Source of the DNA: Riptortus pedestris
Taxonomy: Eukaryota > Arthropoda > Insecta > Hemiptera > Alydidae
NCBI GenBank assembly: GCA_019009955.1
Contig: CM032229.1
Coordinates: 146,996,001-147,060,000 of the forward strand
Direction of reading: 5' to 3'
DNA: 64,000 nucleotides
Part shown: one piece after another, positions 42,783-55,204 of the stretch
Numbering within the stretch: the first letter of the stretch is position 1
How the letters are laid out: every line of letters begins with the position of its first letter
Position numbers and translations under genes: made by a program
Notes under the pieces: generated by a model
The model's input: the letters and a program-made list of their open reading frames with translations, nothing else
The model's database searches: none
What the model was told of the DNA's origin: nothing

Positions 42783-43543
42783 TTAAGAATTGTGTTTCCT
42801 CAGCATGTGTTTTCTCAAATCGACAGACTGGGAAGCACTGTAATTGCAGAGTATACACTGAAATGGTTTGTCTTTAGTATGTCGAGATATAATATGCCGA
42901 CGGAGATTGGCAGATTGGACGGCAGCATATTTGCAGTGGGGGCATTGGTGGGGCTTCTCCTTAGTGTGCTTAGACATGACGTGGACCTTGAGATTGCCCG
43001 AGAGCGCGGTGCAGTACTCGCAGTGGGGGCACTGGTATGGCTTCTGCTTGATATGCTTTGCGGTGATGTGCTTCCGGAGTACACTGTTCTCAGCAGCGCA
43101 ATACTCACACAGTGGGCATTTGTAAGGTTTTTCATCAGCGTGAAGGCCTGCGATGTGCTCTTTCAGCTCATTCGATTCCGATGTAGTGAAGTCACAGTGC
43201 AAACACTTGTACGGCTTCTGGTCGGAGTGTTTAGCTAGGAGGTGAGTCCTTAGTGATCCCGGCTGGACGGAGCTGTACGAACAGTAAGGGCATTTATTCG
43301 GTTTGTCGCTGCTATGCCGAGCTGCTATGTGCCGCTTCAGGTGAGCTGTCTGTGCAGCAACATATTCACAGTGAGGGCACTGGAGAGTTTTTTGATTTCC
43401 ATGTTTTGTTTTTATGTGGCTTTTTAAAGAACTCGGTTTGTCCGTGACAAAATCACACTGATCACAGTTGTAGCCCATAGGCGATTCCATAGAAGGCTGC
43501 CCGTGAGAATTAGGGTAAACATGTCCGTTTCCCATATTATTTC
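42783..43543 (-). CDS. C2H2 zinc-finger protein, last exon with eight fingers
   Basis: Terminal exon of a 315-residue protein assembled with 44457-44531, 46248-46322 and 46443-46479. It starts after the acceptor TCTTTTAG. It encodes about 30 residues of linker and then eight tandem C2H2 fingers (pattern CxxCx12HxxxxH), from YNCDQCDFVTDKPSSLKSHI to FQCILCNYSASQSVDLRKHM, ending shortly after the last His. The first-strand motif CPHC(E/K)Y resembles REST/CTCF-like 'CxxCxY' fingers more than classic TGEKP-linked KRAB or gap-type fingers. It is probably a nuclear, DNA-binding transcription regulator; its target and orthologue are not known. All eight Cys2His2 sets are intact, so the gene looks functional. 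Confidence 0.88.
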
Positions 43544-43849
43544 CTAAAAGATGGAAAACAAAAAAGCTATAATTACTTTCATTGAAAATATCCAATATTT
43601 ATAAATTAAGGAAAAAATTTTGACATATCCAAAACCCAAATCATCTTATTTTCTAAGTGAGTGATTACACACAACACTAATAAGAATAAAAGTGCCTACT
43701 CATTTGAATTTTATAAAATGGTGTACAAAATATGCATAAAGTGTTGCGAAATATGCACCCATTGGTCTACTCAAGGGATTTTGTTGCTACTTGAAAATTA
43801 CTAATATTTAATCACAAATTTAAGAAGCACAAAGAAAATGAGGGCAACT

Positions 43850-44000
43850 CTATTAATGATTGATGGGAATCTAGAATCTTCTAGGCGACAAACTCGGCTC
43901 CGATCAATCAGCAGGCAAGTTGGAGCCTCGAACCTACTAGAGCAGATGGCAGCCATTTAAAAGTTGCCCAGCTCGCCTGACAGTTATAAGGCTGAATTTA
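43850..44000. other. GC-richer intronic patch, possible LTR fragment
   Basis: CTAGAATCTTCTAGGCGACA, GCAAGTTGGAGCCTCGAACC and GCTCGCCTGACAGTTATAAG stand out from the AT-rich intron. The last motif is reminiscent of TTCGCCCGACAGTTTAGTTT in the solo LTR U3/R at 14900, so this may be an old LTR piece. Confidence 0.3.
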
Positions 44001-44456
44001 CAGACATGCATTAGCCAGATATACATAAGCCAGTATCAGTATACAGACTATATCTTTAATGCACCGCATAGTATTGCCACACATACATACTTTGAACTGA
44101 GAATTTAGACGAGGAGGGAGCTAGTTTACTGGGACTAAATCTGCAGCAGGTTGAAGGAAAACAAATTGTGTTGCCTATACTCATTTTTAAACGATTATAA
44201 AAAACAAAAGTTTCAATTTTTAATAGTCTGCAATAGCATTTTCTCAGTCCTAGTACCTGTTATTTTGGTTGTCATTGCATTTGTTTAGCTACAACTTTTT
44301 TTTTCAGCTGAGCAGTGTAATTTTTGAGTTCTTGAGATTTCTGTGTTGGGTGAGCACAAGCATGTGAGAAGTGAGAAAGCACAGAGCGTTTTAGACTAAT
44401 TAAACAAAATAACTGATAAGAAAACATAGAAGTATACAACACAAAAAAATACGCAC

Positions 44457-44531
44457 CTTCTCCATTATAAGGAGCTCCATACTGTCCACCATTTTGGTAG
44501 CCATAATCATAGTTATATGAATTTTCTGGAA
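44457..44531 (-). CDS. Zinc-finger gene, third coding exon
   Basis: A 75-base symmetric exon between the acceptor GTTCTTTTAG and donor GTGCGTATT. It encodes FPENSYNYDYGYQNGGQYGA and PYNGE, a Tyr/Gly/Asn low-complexity stretch of prion-like or activation-domain type. Phase 1 at both ends agrees with its neighbours. Confidence 0.75.
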
Positions 44532-46247
44532 CTAAAAGAACAAAGTAAAGAATTGATAGTGCTTTTCATGTACAGTTAGTTGATTGAGGAAGCATATAGA
44601 TGAAAAAAATCCATGTAATATCTAATGGCAGGGCAGTTTCATGAAAAACAAAAAAAAATTCAACAATATATTGTTATCAGCTAGTCATTTTTTTTTAGAT
44701 AAGTCATAGAGTCCTAACTTATGAGTTGGTAGTGATTGCCAAGCTAGAAAGAACATTTACATTGATGTTAAACGTGCACGCACAGCATTTTTGTGGTTAA
44801 TTTGTTTAAGAAAATTAAAGAATAAGTTAGTAGTTTTCTCTTTGGTAATCAATAGATCTATACAAATAAAATTTCAATGATTACGTTAAACTAAATTCAG
44901 CAGCATATGTTTTATATGCATGGCCAGTTATGTAAATTTGAAAACTTTTTAGACCAAACTCCTTATTTATAGTGCTTTATTGCTTGTAGCTATGATGATG
45001 GGAATGTAAATTCCAGAAAGCGCTAAGCATTTTTAAAAATGAAATGTGAGGAGCGACAAAACTGTGTCCTAAATAACCTGATTAATCACCCTCATCACCA
45101 GCAGAAAATAAAAATGTATTTTTATTTGAACCCACAAAAAGGAATAAATAAATCTGGTCATATTCATTCTATAGTCATTCCAATCTTTAAGGGTAAAACA
45201 TGATAATGACAATACGGAATGCACATTTCCAACTTGTCATGAAAATCTATGGATTATTCAGTGCTTATTATATTTCAAACTTAATATTTAGGCAGAAAAC
45301 CATATTTATTTCAATCCACTATCGTCAGGTATTTGCTATTCTAAACATGAGTTCTCCAATATTCATCTAATCGCCACCATGTACTTCAAAGCTATAATAA
45401 GTGAATGCCTATACTTTAAAGTCTTCTGTGTCTAATGATAAACATTACGGGATTATTTAGTGAACAATCTTAACATTCAGAAGGTAAAATATTTTTATTT
45501 CAAACTGTCTACAATGGATGATAACACAGCTAGCTAGTTGAAAAATATATTTAGCCCATAAATTGGCAGACTTTATTTAAAAAATATGTACCATTATTTA
45601 TAGGTATTTTTTAATATTTATATTTCGATGATCAATCAGAGGAAAATAGAAAGAGTAATATAACTTGATTTTCAACTAATATAGTACATTTTAAACAGTA
45701 CTAAAAAATTAATATTTATTGCAATACTTTCATTATATCCATTGTAATCATTTATTCACACAAGAAGAAATTGATGGACTTTTAACAACCTTGGAAATAC
45801 AGATTTTAATTGTTTTCCTTAAAATAATGTAATATAATGTAAATTATTTAATCCGTGTATGTACTTTAAAATGACTATCAGTTTTGGGAATAAAGTTGAC
45901 AACATGAATTGCTACTATTTAATTTTATTGAATAGGATAAACATTAAGAAAGGGATCACTCAAGAAGAGAATCCTAAAATGAAATAAAAAGTCAAATGAA
46001 TTATTTTAATATTACTAATTAAATTAATAAAAAAATGAAGATTTTATAAATTAAAATATTTGAACAAAAACAATATGAATGATTTATAACCATTATTAGG
46101 TAATGTCTAAAAGTCTTTATTATATTATTGTTTCCTTATTTATTATAAGTTCTTATGTGTGTGTTTTTTACATAACTTATTTTCGTATCAATATCTTTTA
46201 GTAGTTTGCATTTGGATGGAAATAAAAAGTAACAATAAGCCACTTAC
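44532..46247. other. Intron of the zinc-finger gene
   Basis: AT-rich sequence without family A, SINE or other recognised repeats, unlike most of the window. Confidence 0.6.
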
Positions 46248-46322
46248 ATGATGTAGAAGGCTGTTCCCAAACGCTACCACCAGAGTGATTCATAAACAAG
46301 GCACGAGTGAATCTTTCTGAGT
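46248..46322 (-). CDS. Zinc-finger gene, second coding exon
   Basis: A 75-base symmetric exon between the acceptor TTTCAATCAG and donor GTAAGTGGC. It encodes SERFTRALFMNHSGGSVWEQ, PSTS. No domain was recognised; phase 1 on both sides lets exons two and three be skipped without changing frame. Confidence 0.7.
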
Positions 46323-46442
46323 CTGATTGAAATAAAAAATAAAATAGATGAATTAAGAAGTATTAATACTTTTTAGTTAACTTAGTTTCAAAATTATGTT
46401 AAATACAGAAAAATAAATGAATAATTAATAAAAACTTAATAC

Positions 46443-46479
46443 CTGAATTACACTGAAAAGGGTCCATCCAATTGTCCAT
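46443..46479 (-). CDS. Zinc-finger gene, first coding exon
   Basis: Start codon and MDNWMDPFQCNS plus one base, followed by the donor GTATTAAG. The Met was chosen because a stop precedes it in frame and a likely 5' UTR acceptor (TATTGCAG, about 46527) lies upstream. Short acidic/aromatic N-terminus. The phase fits 46248-46322. Confidence 0.65.
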
Positions 46480-46524
46480 ATTTATTTCATTCAAGAGAAC
46501 CTTAATATAAAATATTAATGCCCT

Positions 46525-47501
46525 GCAATATATTAATTTTGGTTTTGAAAAAAATAATATAAGTTGCACCAAAATTGGGTAAGATAAATTAAAGTTTTTA
46601 ACCTGCATGAAAATGAAACTTTCGAACAACTTCCAAGTGATAATTGTTTGTATGCATTTTGGGAACTTTGAAATATTTATAATACTTTTCAAACATTCAT
46701 TTTTCTACCAATAATTTTAGCCAATTAAAACTTCTTGGTGATATTTTAATGAGATTAATAATTAAGTGTACTTTTAGAGGAAAATGCATTGAAGATAGAT
46801 GCCTTAACAAAATTAATTTGTAAGCTTTTTCATCAATTTTCAGTAAAAATCCACTATACGATTTTATATAAAATTCTCTTGTAACATTTTTATAAGGCTT
46901 GAAGACATTTTTCTCATTTATTAAGAGTACCCGAATTCTATACCATCATTTTGAAAAACTTGTTCAAGTGTTGAATACAGTATTAGCATGAAGGAGTCTA
47001 TGTTGTTCTGACATTCCAAAAAGTTGCAAAATATTGAAACACTAAATAAAACAATTAATTTTTTTAAAAGTGGAAGACAAAAATAACAATGCCTACACAA
47101 TTTATTCAAACCATCCTATTATTGGAATGTAGTTAAAAAATGATAAGTGCAAAGGTGTTTCACTGTCGAAGCCAACAGATGGGAGAGGCAAACTAATTCC
47201 ATAAACTAGCCTAGGTAGTTCCTAATTCTTAATACTGATCATAAATTCTTTAAAAAATTCCCCCCTTTCTATAATGGAGCCAATAGACTAACATTTGTCA
47301 CCCATTTTAAAATTTAATAACTCAAAATGGAGGTCATCAACAAAAATGTTCAAATGGAGGGAAAGATCTTTGGTATTGACAGAAAAGGTTAAATATTGAG
47401 TATGGTCTAGGTTGAATAAACATTTTCAATTGAGAACATAAAATCTTAATTGATGGTGTAATCACATAACAAATTCACATACGTTTTATTTCGCATAAAA
47501 A
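46525..47501. other. Upstream intron or promoter of zinc-finger gene
   Basis: AT-rich; no additional exon or repeat was recognised. A non-coding first exon presumably lies here or further upstream. Confidence 0.35.
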
Positions 47502-47705
47502 GGGAGCTCAGGTTAGCTATGTGAGTTGACCTTAATCTCACATGGTAAACCTAGCATGGCGAGTTCGATTCCCACCTGGACGAAGGAATTTATTTAGTTA
47601 CAGAATTCATTAAATAAATTCTACCCTCACTAGAAAAGGGTGGTAGCCTGTAGATAACCCGTACCAAATAGCCTTAGTTGCAAAAAGTGGATATTAATAA
47701 ATAAT
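47502..47705 (+). repeat. tRNA-derived SINE
   Basis: GGAGCTCAGGTTAGCTATGT, GGCGAGTTCGATTCCCACCT, GAAAAGGGTGGTAGCCTGTA, GATAACCCGTACCAAATAGC and a TTAATAAATAA tail. Confidence 0.85.
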
Positions 47706-47720
47706 TTAATTTAATTCATA

Positions 47721-48249
47721 TAAAAAGGATCCTTGGAAACAATATTTAGTATTTAAGCTTAGAATGATTTGGATCACGATATAACAGCTTATTGATAATA
47801 TAAGTACGAGTAGGAATGGGGGTTTACTGAAGGCTGAAAACTAAGAAATCCAAATATCTCAGTTAATATTCTTGATAGCGAAAAGATGCATATAACAACT
47901 TTTATAGAACATTAAATTGTCAATAAGATTGCTCCTAAACACTTTTTCGATCCGACATATAATAATGGAGATATTTTGAACCTTCGAAACTCCCACCCTC
48001 TAAACCCCCCCTCCCATTGGTCCGATTTCAGCTATTAATGAACTTGATCTTCATTTTTACATAAAACGTTTAAATATCAAGTTTGGTAATGATCAGACGA
48101 AAAACTGCGACCGCTAGAGCATTAACAGATATATACATCAAATTTTGGTCAGACCTCATCTTTATCATCTCCTAGGTAGGACCAATGACTATTTGAAGAA
48201 ATTTTTCAAAAATCCTGTCATGAGTTCAACTTGAAGGAAAATCTGCTAA
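47721..48249 (+). mobile_element. Family A repeat, 5'-altered forward copy
   Basis: From AACAATATTTAGTATTTAAG through TTCGATCCGACATATAATAA, CGACCGCTAGAGCATTAACA to AAGGAAAATCTGCTAA. The canonical first 40 bases are missing, and the TA tract is reduced to GATATATACATCAA. Confidence 0.8.
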
Positions 48250-48416
48250 AATAAGGTACATGTTGGCTTTATAGAATTCATAGTATTCATAATGAAGAAG
48301 AGAACTGTGTGACCATTGAATTGAGGGTCAGGATTGTAGCACATTTATAGATATGTTTCCTGGAATTATGTCTCAATTGCGTGTCTATAAGATCAGCTCC
48401 TGTGTTCTAGATTTAT

Positions 48417-48630
48417 TAACAGATTTCCTTTAAGGGAAATCAGCTATTGAGGTTGTACTCATGACGCGATTTTCGAAATTTTTCTTCAAATGTCCATCGA
48501 TCCTACCCAGGAGATAACGAAAATAATGTCCATTAAAACCTGTATATATATATATATATCTATATAGATATATATATATATAAGAGGGAAATCTTCTTAG
48601 TTAACGATACCCCGGCATGACGGACTTTTT
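48417..48630 (-). mobile_element. Minimal family A derivative, 214 bp
   Basis: Left end TTAACAGATTTCCTTTAAGG to GTCCATTAAAACCTG, then an imperfect (TA)n tract with TCTATATAGA centre, then directly GAGGGAAATCTTCTTAGTTA, ACGATACCCCGGCATGACGG, ACTTTTT. The entire internal region on one side of the TA tract is gone. Confidence 0.85.
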
Positions 48631-48809
48631 AAATGAAATGGCCTCTCTGAGTTATATAAATTTGTTAATATCATTAACTTCCCCCTCTTCCTCTTAAGAA
48701 AATTGTTTTTAAGACCACTATACATTATTCTATAATTTCCATAGTTTAAATTAAGATTGCCAACTAGCTCATTATATTAATTCCTTTTAATAAATCTCAT
48801 CTAGATTTG

Positions 48810-48854
48810 ATCAAGTTGATGATCTCAATATGCTATTGAGATCATCAACTTGAT
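48810..48854. repeat. Perfect short hairpin
   Basis: 21-base arms ATCAAGTTGATGATCTCAATA and exact complement, separated by a 3-base TGC loop. The stem is perfect, unusual for neutral DNA of this age. Confidence 0.95.
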
Positions 48855-51063
48855 AAAATTTCTTCAAACCTTCATGTTACTGGTTAGTGATTAATCATAA
48901 ATCATTCCTAATCCAAGTAACTCCTGAATGATGATTCAGGTAAGAAAGCACAAGCCGGGTACTCTTGTATGATTTTAAATACATGTCATATACAACAGTA
49001 CCTTTATATTATTAATCAATAACCAGTAAGACTTCAAAAATTATAGTGAATACATTTAAAAAATGATTGAGTCCAAACATTTAAACACGTTCCATAGAAT
49101 ATGTGAACTGTAACAAAATAATGTTTCTATCACTTCCTTATTTTTACATTGAATAATTAAGTTAGTTCATATATATTTATTTGCATATTAATAAAGAGTA
49201 TGATTGTGATAAGTTCTGAAGATTCTGAAAAGTAAAGTACATATCAAAATCTATTACTCATATCAGGGAATTTTTCTACTTGGCTCAATCCATAAATATA
49301 ATAAGGAAATAGAATTAAACCAATATTTTGACAATGTGAAGAATATTATAATAAATTTGATAATTTTCTAGTTATCTCTCCATAAAGACTAATCAATTAC
49401 CTGTGACTGAGAGCTAAACTACTGTGTCACAGTCTCAACTTCACTTCTACACTCTCAGGCAACCACCATTATCTAAAACCAATAAAATACAAGATAATTC
49501 ATTAATATTTATTTATCTTTTCTTACCATACAACTTGCTCAGTTCTTTTAAACATGATTGTACAATTTAACACATTGTATACATGACAAAATATAAAGTA
49601 AATAGTAATTATAATGAAATTCGGGACAAAATGCAGAATAATGGTGTAAAGACTTCATTGATCTCCCTGTGAAAATTATAAAAGGTGATAGATGTTTGAT
49701 CTAACTGATATGCTTGACAGTTTGGGGGTTTAGGGTAGCCATGATTACTAAAGTGGAGATTTTAATGCTCTTAGTACAGTTAAAGAGCTGTGTGCTTGGA
49801 TCATGCGTGGGTACATGGAATTTATTTGGTAATGCACACACCAAATATTCCTCCTCGTATAATTTTTGACTGACGTTGCATTAGTGAGAGAAGGATGGAG
49901 GTAAGTTACAAGTTGTAGCCAACATAATCATGCTGAATAAAGGCTAACATAAGTCTAGTTATGGAAACCACAAGCTAAGGAGGGCTGACTAGCCATTCTG
50001 GCTTCAATTTCTTTATTGTTAGATGGCCTCATTCTGAAGTCAATGGGAAACCACTGCTTGATCATGTTTGTTTATAACCCTCTTCCTTACCTTGTTTGTT
50101 TCTAAGGAAATTAGGATTTCCTGTAAACAGAAACAATAACTAGGTTTAGCCTGTAGATATAGCAGTTCACATAAAACCCTTAGTCACACCCTGGCAAGCT
50201 GCATAAATGTGGCCAATTGAAACTCAACTTGGCATTGAACTGTAACCAGCTCCTAAAACGTGTTATTAATCTAATTATATATATATGGTTATCTAGAGAT
50301 ATAGATAACCATCGATGTATAAATAAGATTACTAAATAACACTAAAATGACTAATCCTAAATAGCCATAAGTCAGAAATTCTGCATGTATCAACTGCACT
50401 AAGTTTGGTGCAAGATGGTGGCAGGTAATTTGTGTTAACTAATTTTAAGAAGATTTCCCAAGTGCTTCACATATTTACATTTATCCCAAAACATTTAAAG
50501 GCTTTTTGAAAAATCGTGTCATGAGTAGAACTTCAACAACTAATTTTAATAAAAATCAGCTGAAATAAGGATATTTTGCTTGAGATTCCATGAAGCCACA
50601 CAGCTTTGGAGTCAAGTGGTCAGCTTGAGGCATTTACCGATATTGTGATATGTTGTTCATTACTTATTTAATCAAGTTTCTTCACAATTATCATTGTCAC
50701 TTTTTCAGAGATACCAACATGGGTTTCGGATGGTTTAATAATACAAAAAGAGCTCATAACCCAATCATTGTAGTTTTAATGGTGTCATATAGATCTTGAT
50801 AATAACAACTTAAATGACTAATAATGCTGATTGAGCACCAGAGGAGCAAAAAAAAAAAAGCTTAACTTCAAATCCCAGTTACCACACTCATAAAACTGAT
50901 TGGGCAACCTCGGGTCTTGAACCTGGTGCTTGTAGTACAAATATTTAGTGCTCTGGTGTATTGGTACACTACACAACTTTCAATTACAGCTTGACAATAT
51001 TAAAGACTTGAATAGCGGGTAGAGCAAAACAATAAATGATTAGCCACAAATAAAATTACCTAC
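48855..51063. other. Non-coding DNA with worn SINE-like pieces
   Basis: 49728-49860 (GGTAGCCATGATTACTAAAG, GGATCATGCGTGGG, ATTTATTTGGTAATGCACAC) and 50830-50960 look like decayed SINE copies. 50490-50570 (GTGTCATGAGTAGAACTTCA) is a decayed family A end. No exon was seen. Confidence 0.4.
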
Positions 51064-51181
51064 CTTCAATTGAGATTCTATGTGGGCTTCAGGCTCTGCG
51101 CCCAAAATAAAAAATCCATAACAAGATTTGAGGAGTTTATTTAAAGTGCAAGGGTTGTTGTTCAGTTCTTTGGTAATCATC
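51064..51181 (-). CDS. Internal exon of an unidentified gene (perhaps U2)
   Basis: A 118-base exon with strong signals: acceptor CATTGTTTTCAG and donor AAG then GTAGGTAAT. It encodes MITKELNNNPCTLNKLLKSC, YGFFILGAEPEAHIESQLK after one leading base. It has a hydrophobic helix-like centre and an acidic end. It ends in phase 0, compatible with the weak exon at 37273-37306; if joined, the zinc-finger gene would lie in its intron on the same strand. Alternatively it belongs to an independent gene or to a 5' exon not linked to either. The protein was not recognised. Confidence 0.5.
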
Positions 51182-54100
51182 CTGAAAACAATGACACTTC
51201 TTTTAAATTGAGAAAATGGCATAGACAGTATGACAGTATTTATGAAGAATTAATAAGATTTCACTTTATAGGCTCTACATTTACAATTGATTTTTCTAAT
51301 ATTAATTTATTTTCCCTTGTTATAATCTTATCTACCTTTTAATTTTTAGTGAGACTGGGACTATCAAATAATTTCTTTAATTACATATACGTATCATGAT
51401 ATTAGAATGACAATGTTATTATCATTTCTTAATAAAATGGCTTTGATTCATGTCTGAAAAGCAGAAAAAAAAAAAAATAAATAAATAGTTATATAGTAAA
51501 GCTGAAGTGCTTTCAGATATGAAGATCTCAAATTTTAAACCATCAAAAGGAACAAACCGCCTGTCTGTTTATAAAACATAGACAATTAGGAATGTGAGCC
51601 AGTGATATTATCTCAGGGGGGGAAAAAATGGAATGAAAACGGTAGATCAGGAGGAGATATATTGTAAGTAGATTTTTCAGAGCCATTACAATAGGTTATA
51701 CCTAAAATACTTACCAACATAAGCATGCCAAAGGGCACTCAGTAGAGCCAGGTCTCTTCTACAGTACAAATAATAAGTGTCTATGCCATAGGAGGGTAGT
51801 AGCAATGGGGAGCTGTTTTTGTGAAGTTTAGTACTTTTCATTGCTCTTATTATCCAGAACAATAATAGTGGGTAATAACCAAAACATTTGCTCTATATCG
51901 AATCAAAGGACCATGGAAAATCCCCCTAGTGGTTAAGAGTGACCTGCATTCTGGTGAATTCAGGGATAATTTCTAGAATCAGAAGCTTTCAATTCTTCCC
52001 AAGCACTCAAAATTCTGACCCATACTCATTTTTTACCTGAATATCTGATAACTACAGCTGCTGTAAATGAATCTCCTTCACAGGTTTTATAACAGTACTA
52101 TATATTCTCAGAAGCTCGATTCCTCTATCCTCAGCTTCTTGGCTTCTGACAACCAGAGTGGGGAGCAGTTCTTTCAGTTACATGTTTTAAGTTAATCCAA
52201 AATCCAATAAGCTCAGGACCATCAGGAAGGTGGTATAGAACCTACTTCTGAAACCACTTCCCTACAGTGCCCAGATGAGGTTAACCTGTTTCTCCTTGAG
52301 GGTGGGACTTTTCATTTCAAGTATTAAGGCAGTGTTTATGTTGCTGGAAGGAATGAAAGGCGGTCTGCCTGGCTATACAAAACTCCCAGCTGAAAAAAAA
52401 AAATAAGTGGGGAATGTACAAAGTTCTTCCTATTGCCCATGTAACCAGAGCCTATAAACATCTGCTATAAGGCAGCAATAAACCCAGTCCTCGACTCCAG
52501 ACTGACATGAAATCAAGAAAGGCATCAGACTGTCTGTTACTCTGAGTTTGTGAAGTAATCGCAGGGATAGTGATTCCCTTTGATATTACATGACACGACG
52601 TGTAACATTGACATCAGACATTAGAAATCTAATTAGTACAGTAGCTTGGAGAATAATGCTGGCCTATGGTTGACCAATTTACCCTAATATTCCCTTCATC
52701 AAGCCAGGTGGGGAGCCATGGACTGATGTACAAAACAAAGAAGCCCAACATTTTGGAGGAATCTTGAAAGGAAGGCATCCTAGTCTGTTTGAAACAATAA
52801 TTTTTAATAAGTGGTTCTTATTTCTTTTTTTCTTTTTTTTTTTTTTTTTTGACTAATGAAAAACTATGAGGTAATCACAGAGAGTATAATGATTTCTCAT
52901 AAAGTGCTTGACAGAGGTCTAGGAAAAATGAAAAACCTATTTCAAGTCTGAGTGGAATAATTATTTTCAGATGCCTTCTATCTTTTTTCTGAGAATGCTA
53001 AATGTTAGAGTTCTTGTTAAACCATCACCCACTATTAATGGGAGAAACTAATTTTAGGTGTTTTTTATTGTAGACCTGCTTTGTAATTCATTCAACTTTT
53101 TACACATTAAAACATAAGTGGTGAATTTTATGAATTAGCATGCCTCTATCTGTAATGTCATTAGACAATTCTAATATATGTAAATAAAATAAATTAAAAA
53201 TCCTTTAATGAGATAATAGGTCATTAATATTATTCCTTAAAAAAAATATACATGAATTTAAAGACTGTAATTTAATTGCCATTAAGACCTATTAGAGCAA
53301 AAAAAATAAAGTAATTAACATATCTTTTCTGAAATAGCTTAATTAAGAAAATAACCATAATTGGCAGGGATTTTATAATCAGCTATCAAAAGTACAATCC
53401 TGTACCCATTAACATTTTCAGTGAAAGAACGAGAACTGATAAGTAATCTCCTCATTTGAATTTTTATTATTGGGAAAGATAATATGATTATTTTTTTTGT
53501 TCTAAAGAAAAGTAATTTACTCATAATGCAACTTATTTTTAACAAAGTATAAATGTTGAAAAAAATACCACCATTTGAAAAGGAGGGAAGTTTGATTTTT
53601 ATATGAATAATAAATATATTCAAGCACTCTATATTGTTTCATTGAGCCACTAATTAGCACAGAGACACATAGAAAAGTCTTTTTTTGTTTAAGAAAAAAA
53701 AATGTATGATTTTTTTTTTTTTAAATTCAAATTACTACTAATAAATCACAGACAATTTGCAGCCAAAAATAAATAAATTACAAAAGCAATGCCCAAAAAA
53801 CACTACATGCTGTTGTCATAAAAGAGAATTGTCAAAAGTCAATTATGTAAACAACACATAAATCAGTTCTTAAACTATAGAATTTCTTTTTTTTTTTAAT
53901 TTGCTTGCATTAAAGAGGTAAAAGGAGTTTAAATGGAAGAAAAAAATTTAAATGGTTAAATAAATTAATGAACAGTACATACATGCATTTCATACCAATA
54001 AATGATGTCCTAGTACATTAACTAGTAAAAAAGTTTTTTTTTTATAATTTTTATTTTAATTTAGTGACAGCTCAAGTCTATAGGAAGTTAAACAAAACAA

Positions 54101-54760
54101 ATGTTTTAGAAAGAGTAAATACAGTCATCAGATGGACTTGGGTGATTTCATGGAGAACTGTCCAAGGGAAAAAAAAAAAAAAAAAAAAAAAAAAAAGAAA
54201 CTTAAAAAAGCCTTTAAATGAAGAAAAGAAACAGTTATCGAATGGGAGTGAAATAAATACCAACTGAATTGAAAAAAAAAATATTCTTTAATGAATTATA
54301 ATTACTGTCTTTAGGTTTGTTACATACTCTCATAGGATAATACGAAAACCCCTTGACACTACACAAAAAACTAAACAAGTTTAATTTCAATTCTTCGAGG
54401 TTTCTAAAGTAATCCAAAGAGCTATGTAGCGCTTTTAAAAAGGTTAGAAGTTGACGTAATTTTTTTTTTTCATGGGATTCCATTGATTCTATTTCAGATT
54501 CCCATTCCATTGGTTAGTTCTTCTCTATTCATTTGTTAATTGAAAAAATACTAATGGTTTTTTTCTGTATGAATAATGTAAATATTAATAAGCACGTTTA
54601 TATTCAGCTTAAATTCCATGAAGAAAACAATTGGACTCCATTTATGGATAACCTTACTAAAATTAAAATACTGGCATGATACGTAAAAAAAATTAGTTTT
54701 AGTGAATCAGATTATACAAAATAATAATAATAACATTTATTTCATTTGAAATATTATTTG
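51182..54760. other. Non-coding DNA, nothing recognised
   Basis: AT-rich with homopolymer runs (T tract at 52827-52850, A tract at 54170-54196). 52000-52760 is less AT-rich, but no exon or repeat was identified. Confidence 0.35.
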
Positions 54761-54955
54761 GTGCTCAGGTTAGACTCGTCATAAAAGGTATTCCTCTTAC
54801 TTATGTTAATTAGCAAACCTACATTCATGGGTTCGATTCCCGCGTGGGCATAGGAATTTATTTAGCAATGGACTCACTAATAAGGTGATAATCTGTAGAT
54901 AACCCGTCTAGAATAGTCGTAGATCCATAATCTTGGCGTTTATTGAGAAAATAAA
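54761..54955 (+). repeat. tRNA-derived SINE, diverged
   Basis: GTGCTCAGGTTAGACTCGTC; B box ATGGGTTCGATTCCCGCGTG; GATAATCTGTAGATAACCCG. The middle part is shortened relative to 38368-38600. Confidence 0.75.
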
Positions 54956-54993
54956 TAATTATCATTTTTTATTAACGATAATATTTTTGATTT

Positions 54994-55114
54994 TTAGCAG
55001 ATTTCCCTTAGAGGAAATCAGCTATTGAGATTGTACTCATGACGCGATTTACGAAACATTTCAAATGCCCATCGATCCTACCCAGGAGATGACGAAAATG
55101 AGGTCCGTGCAAAA

Positions 55115-55204
<90 letters not shown>

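Noticed and set aside
42792..43238. Plus-strand ORF of 148 codons opposite the zinc-finger exon
   Set aside because: It is the complement of the eight-finger coding sequence; no domain and no splice context.
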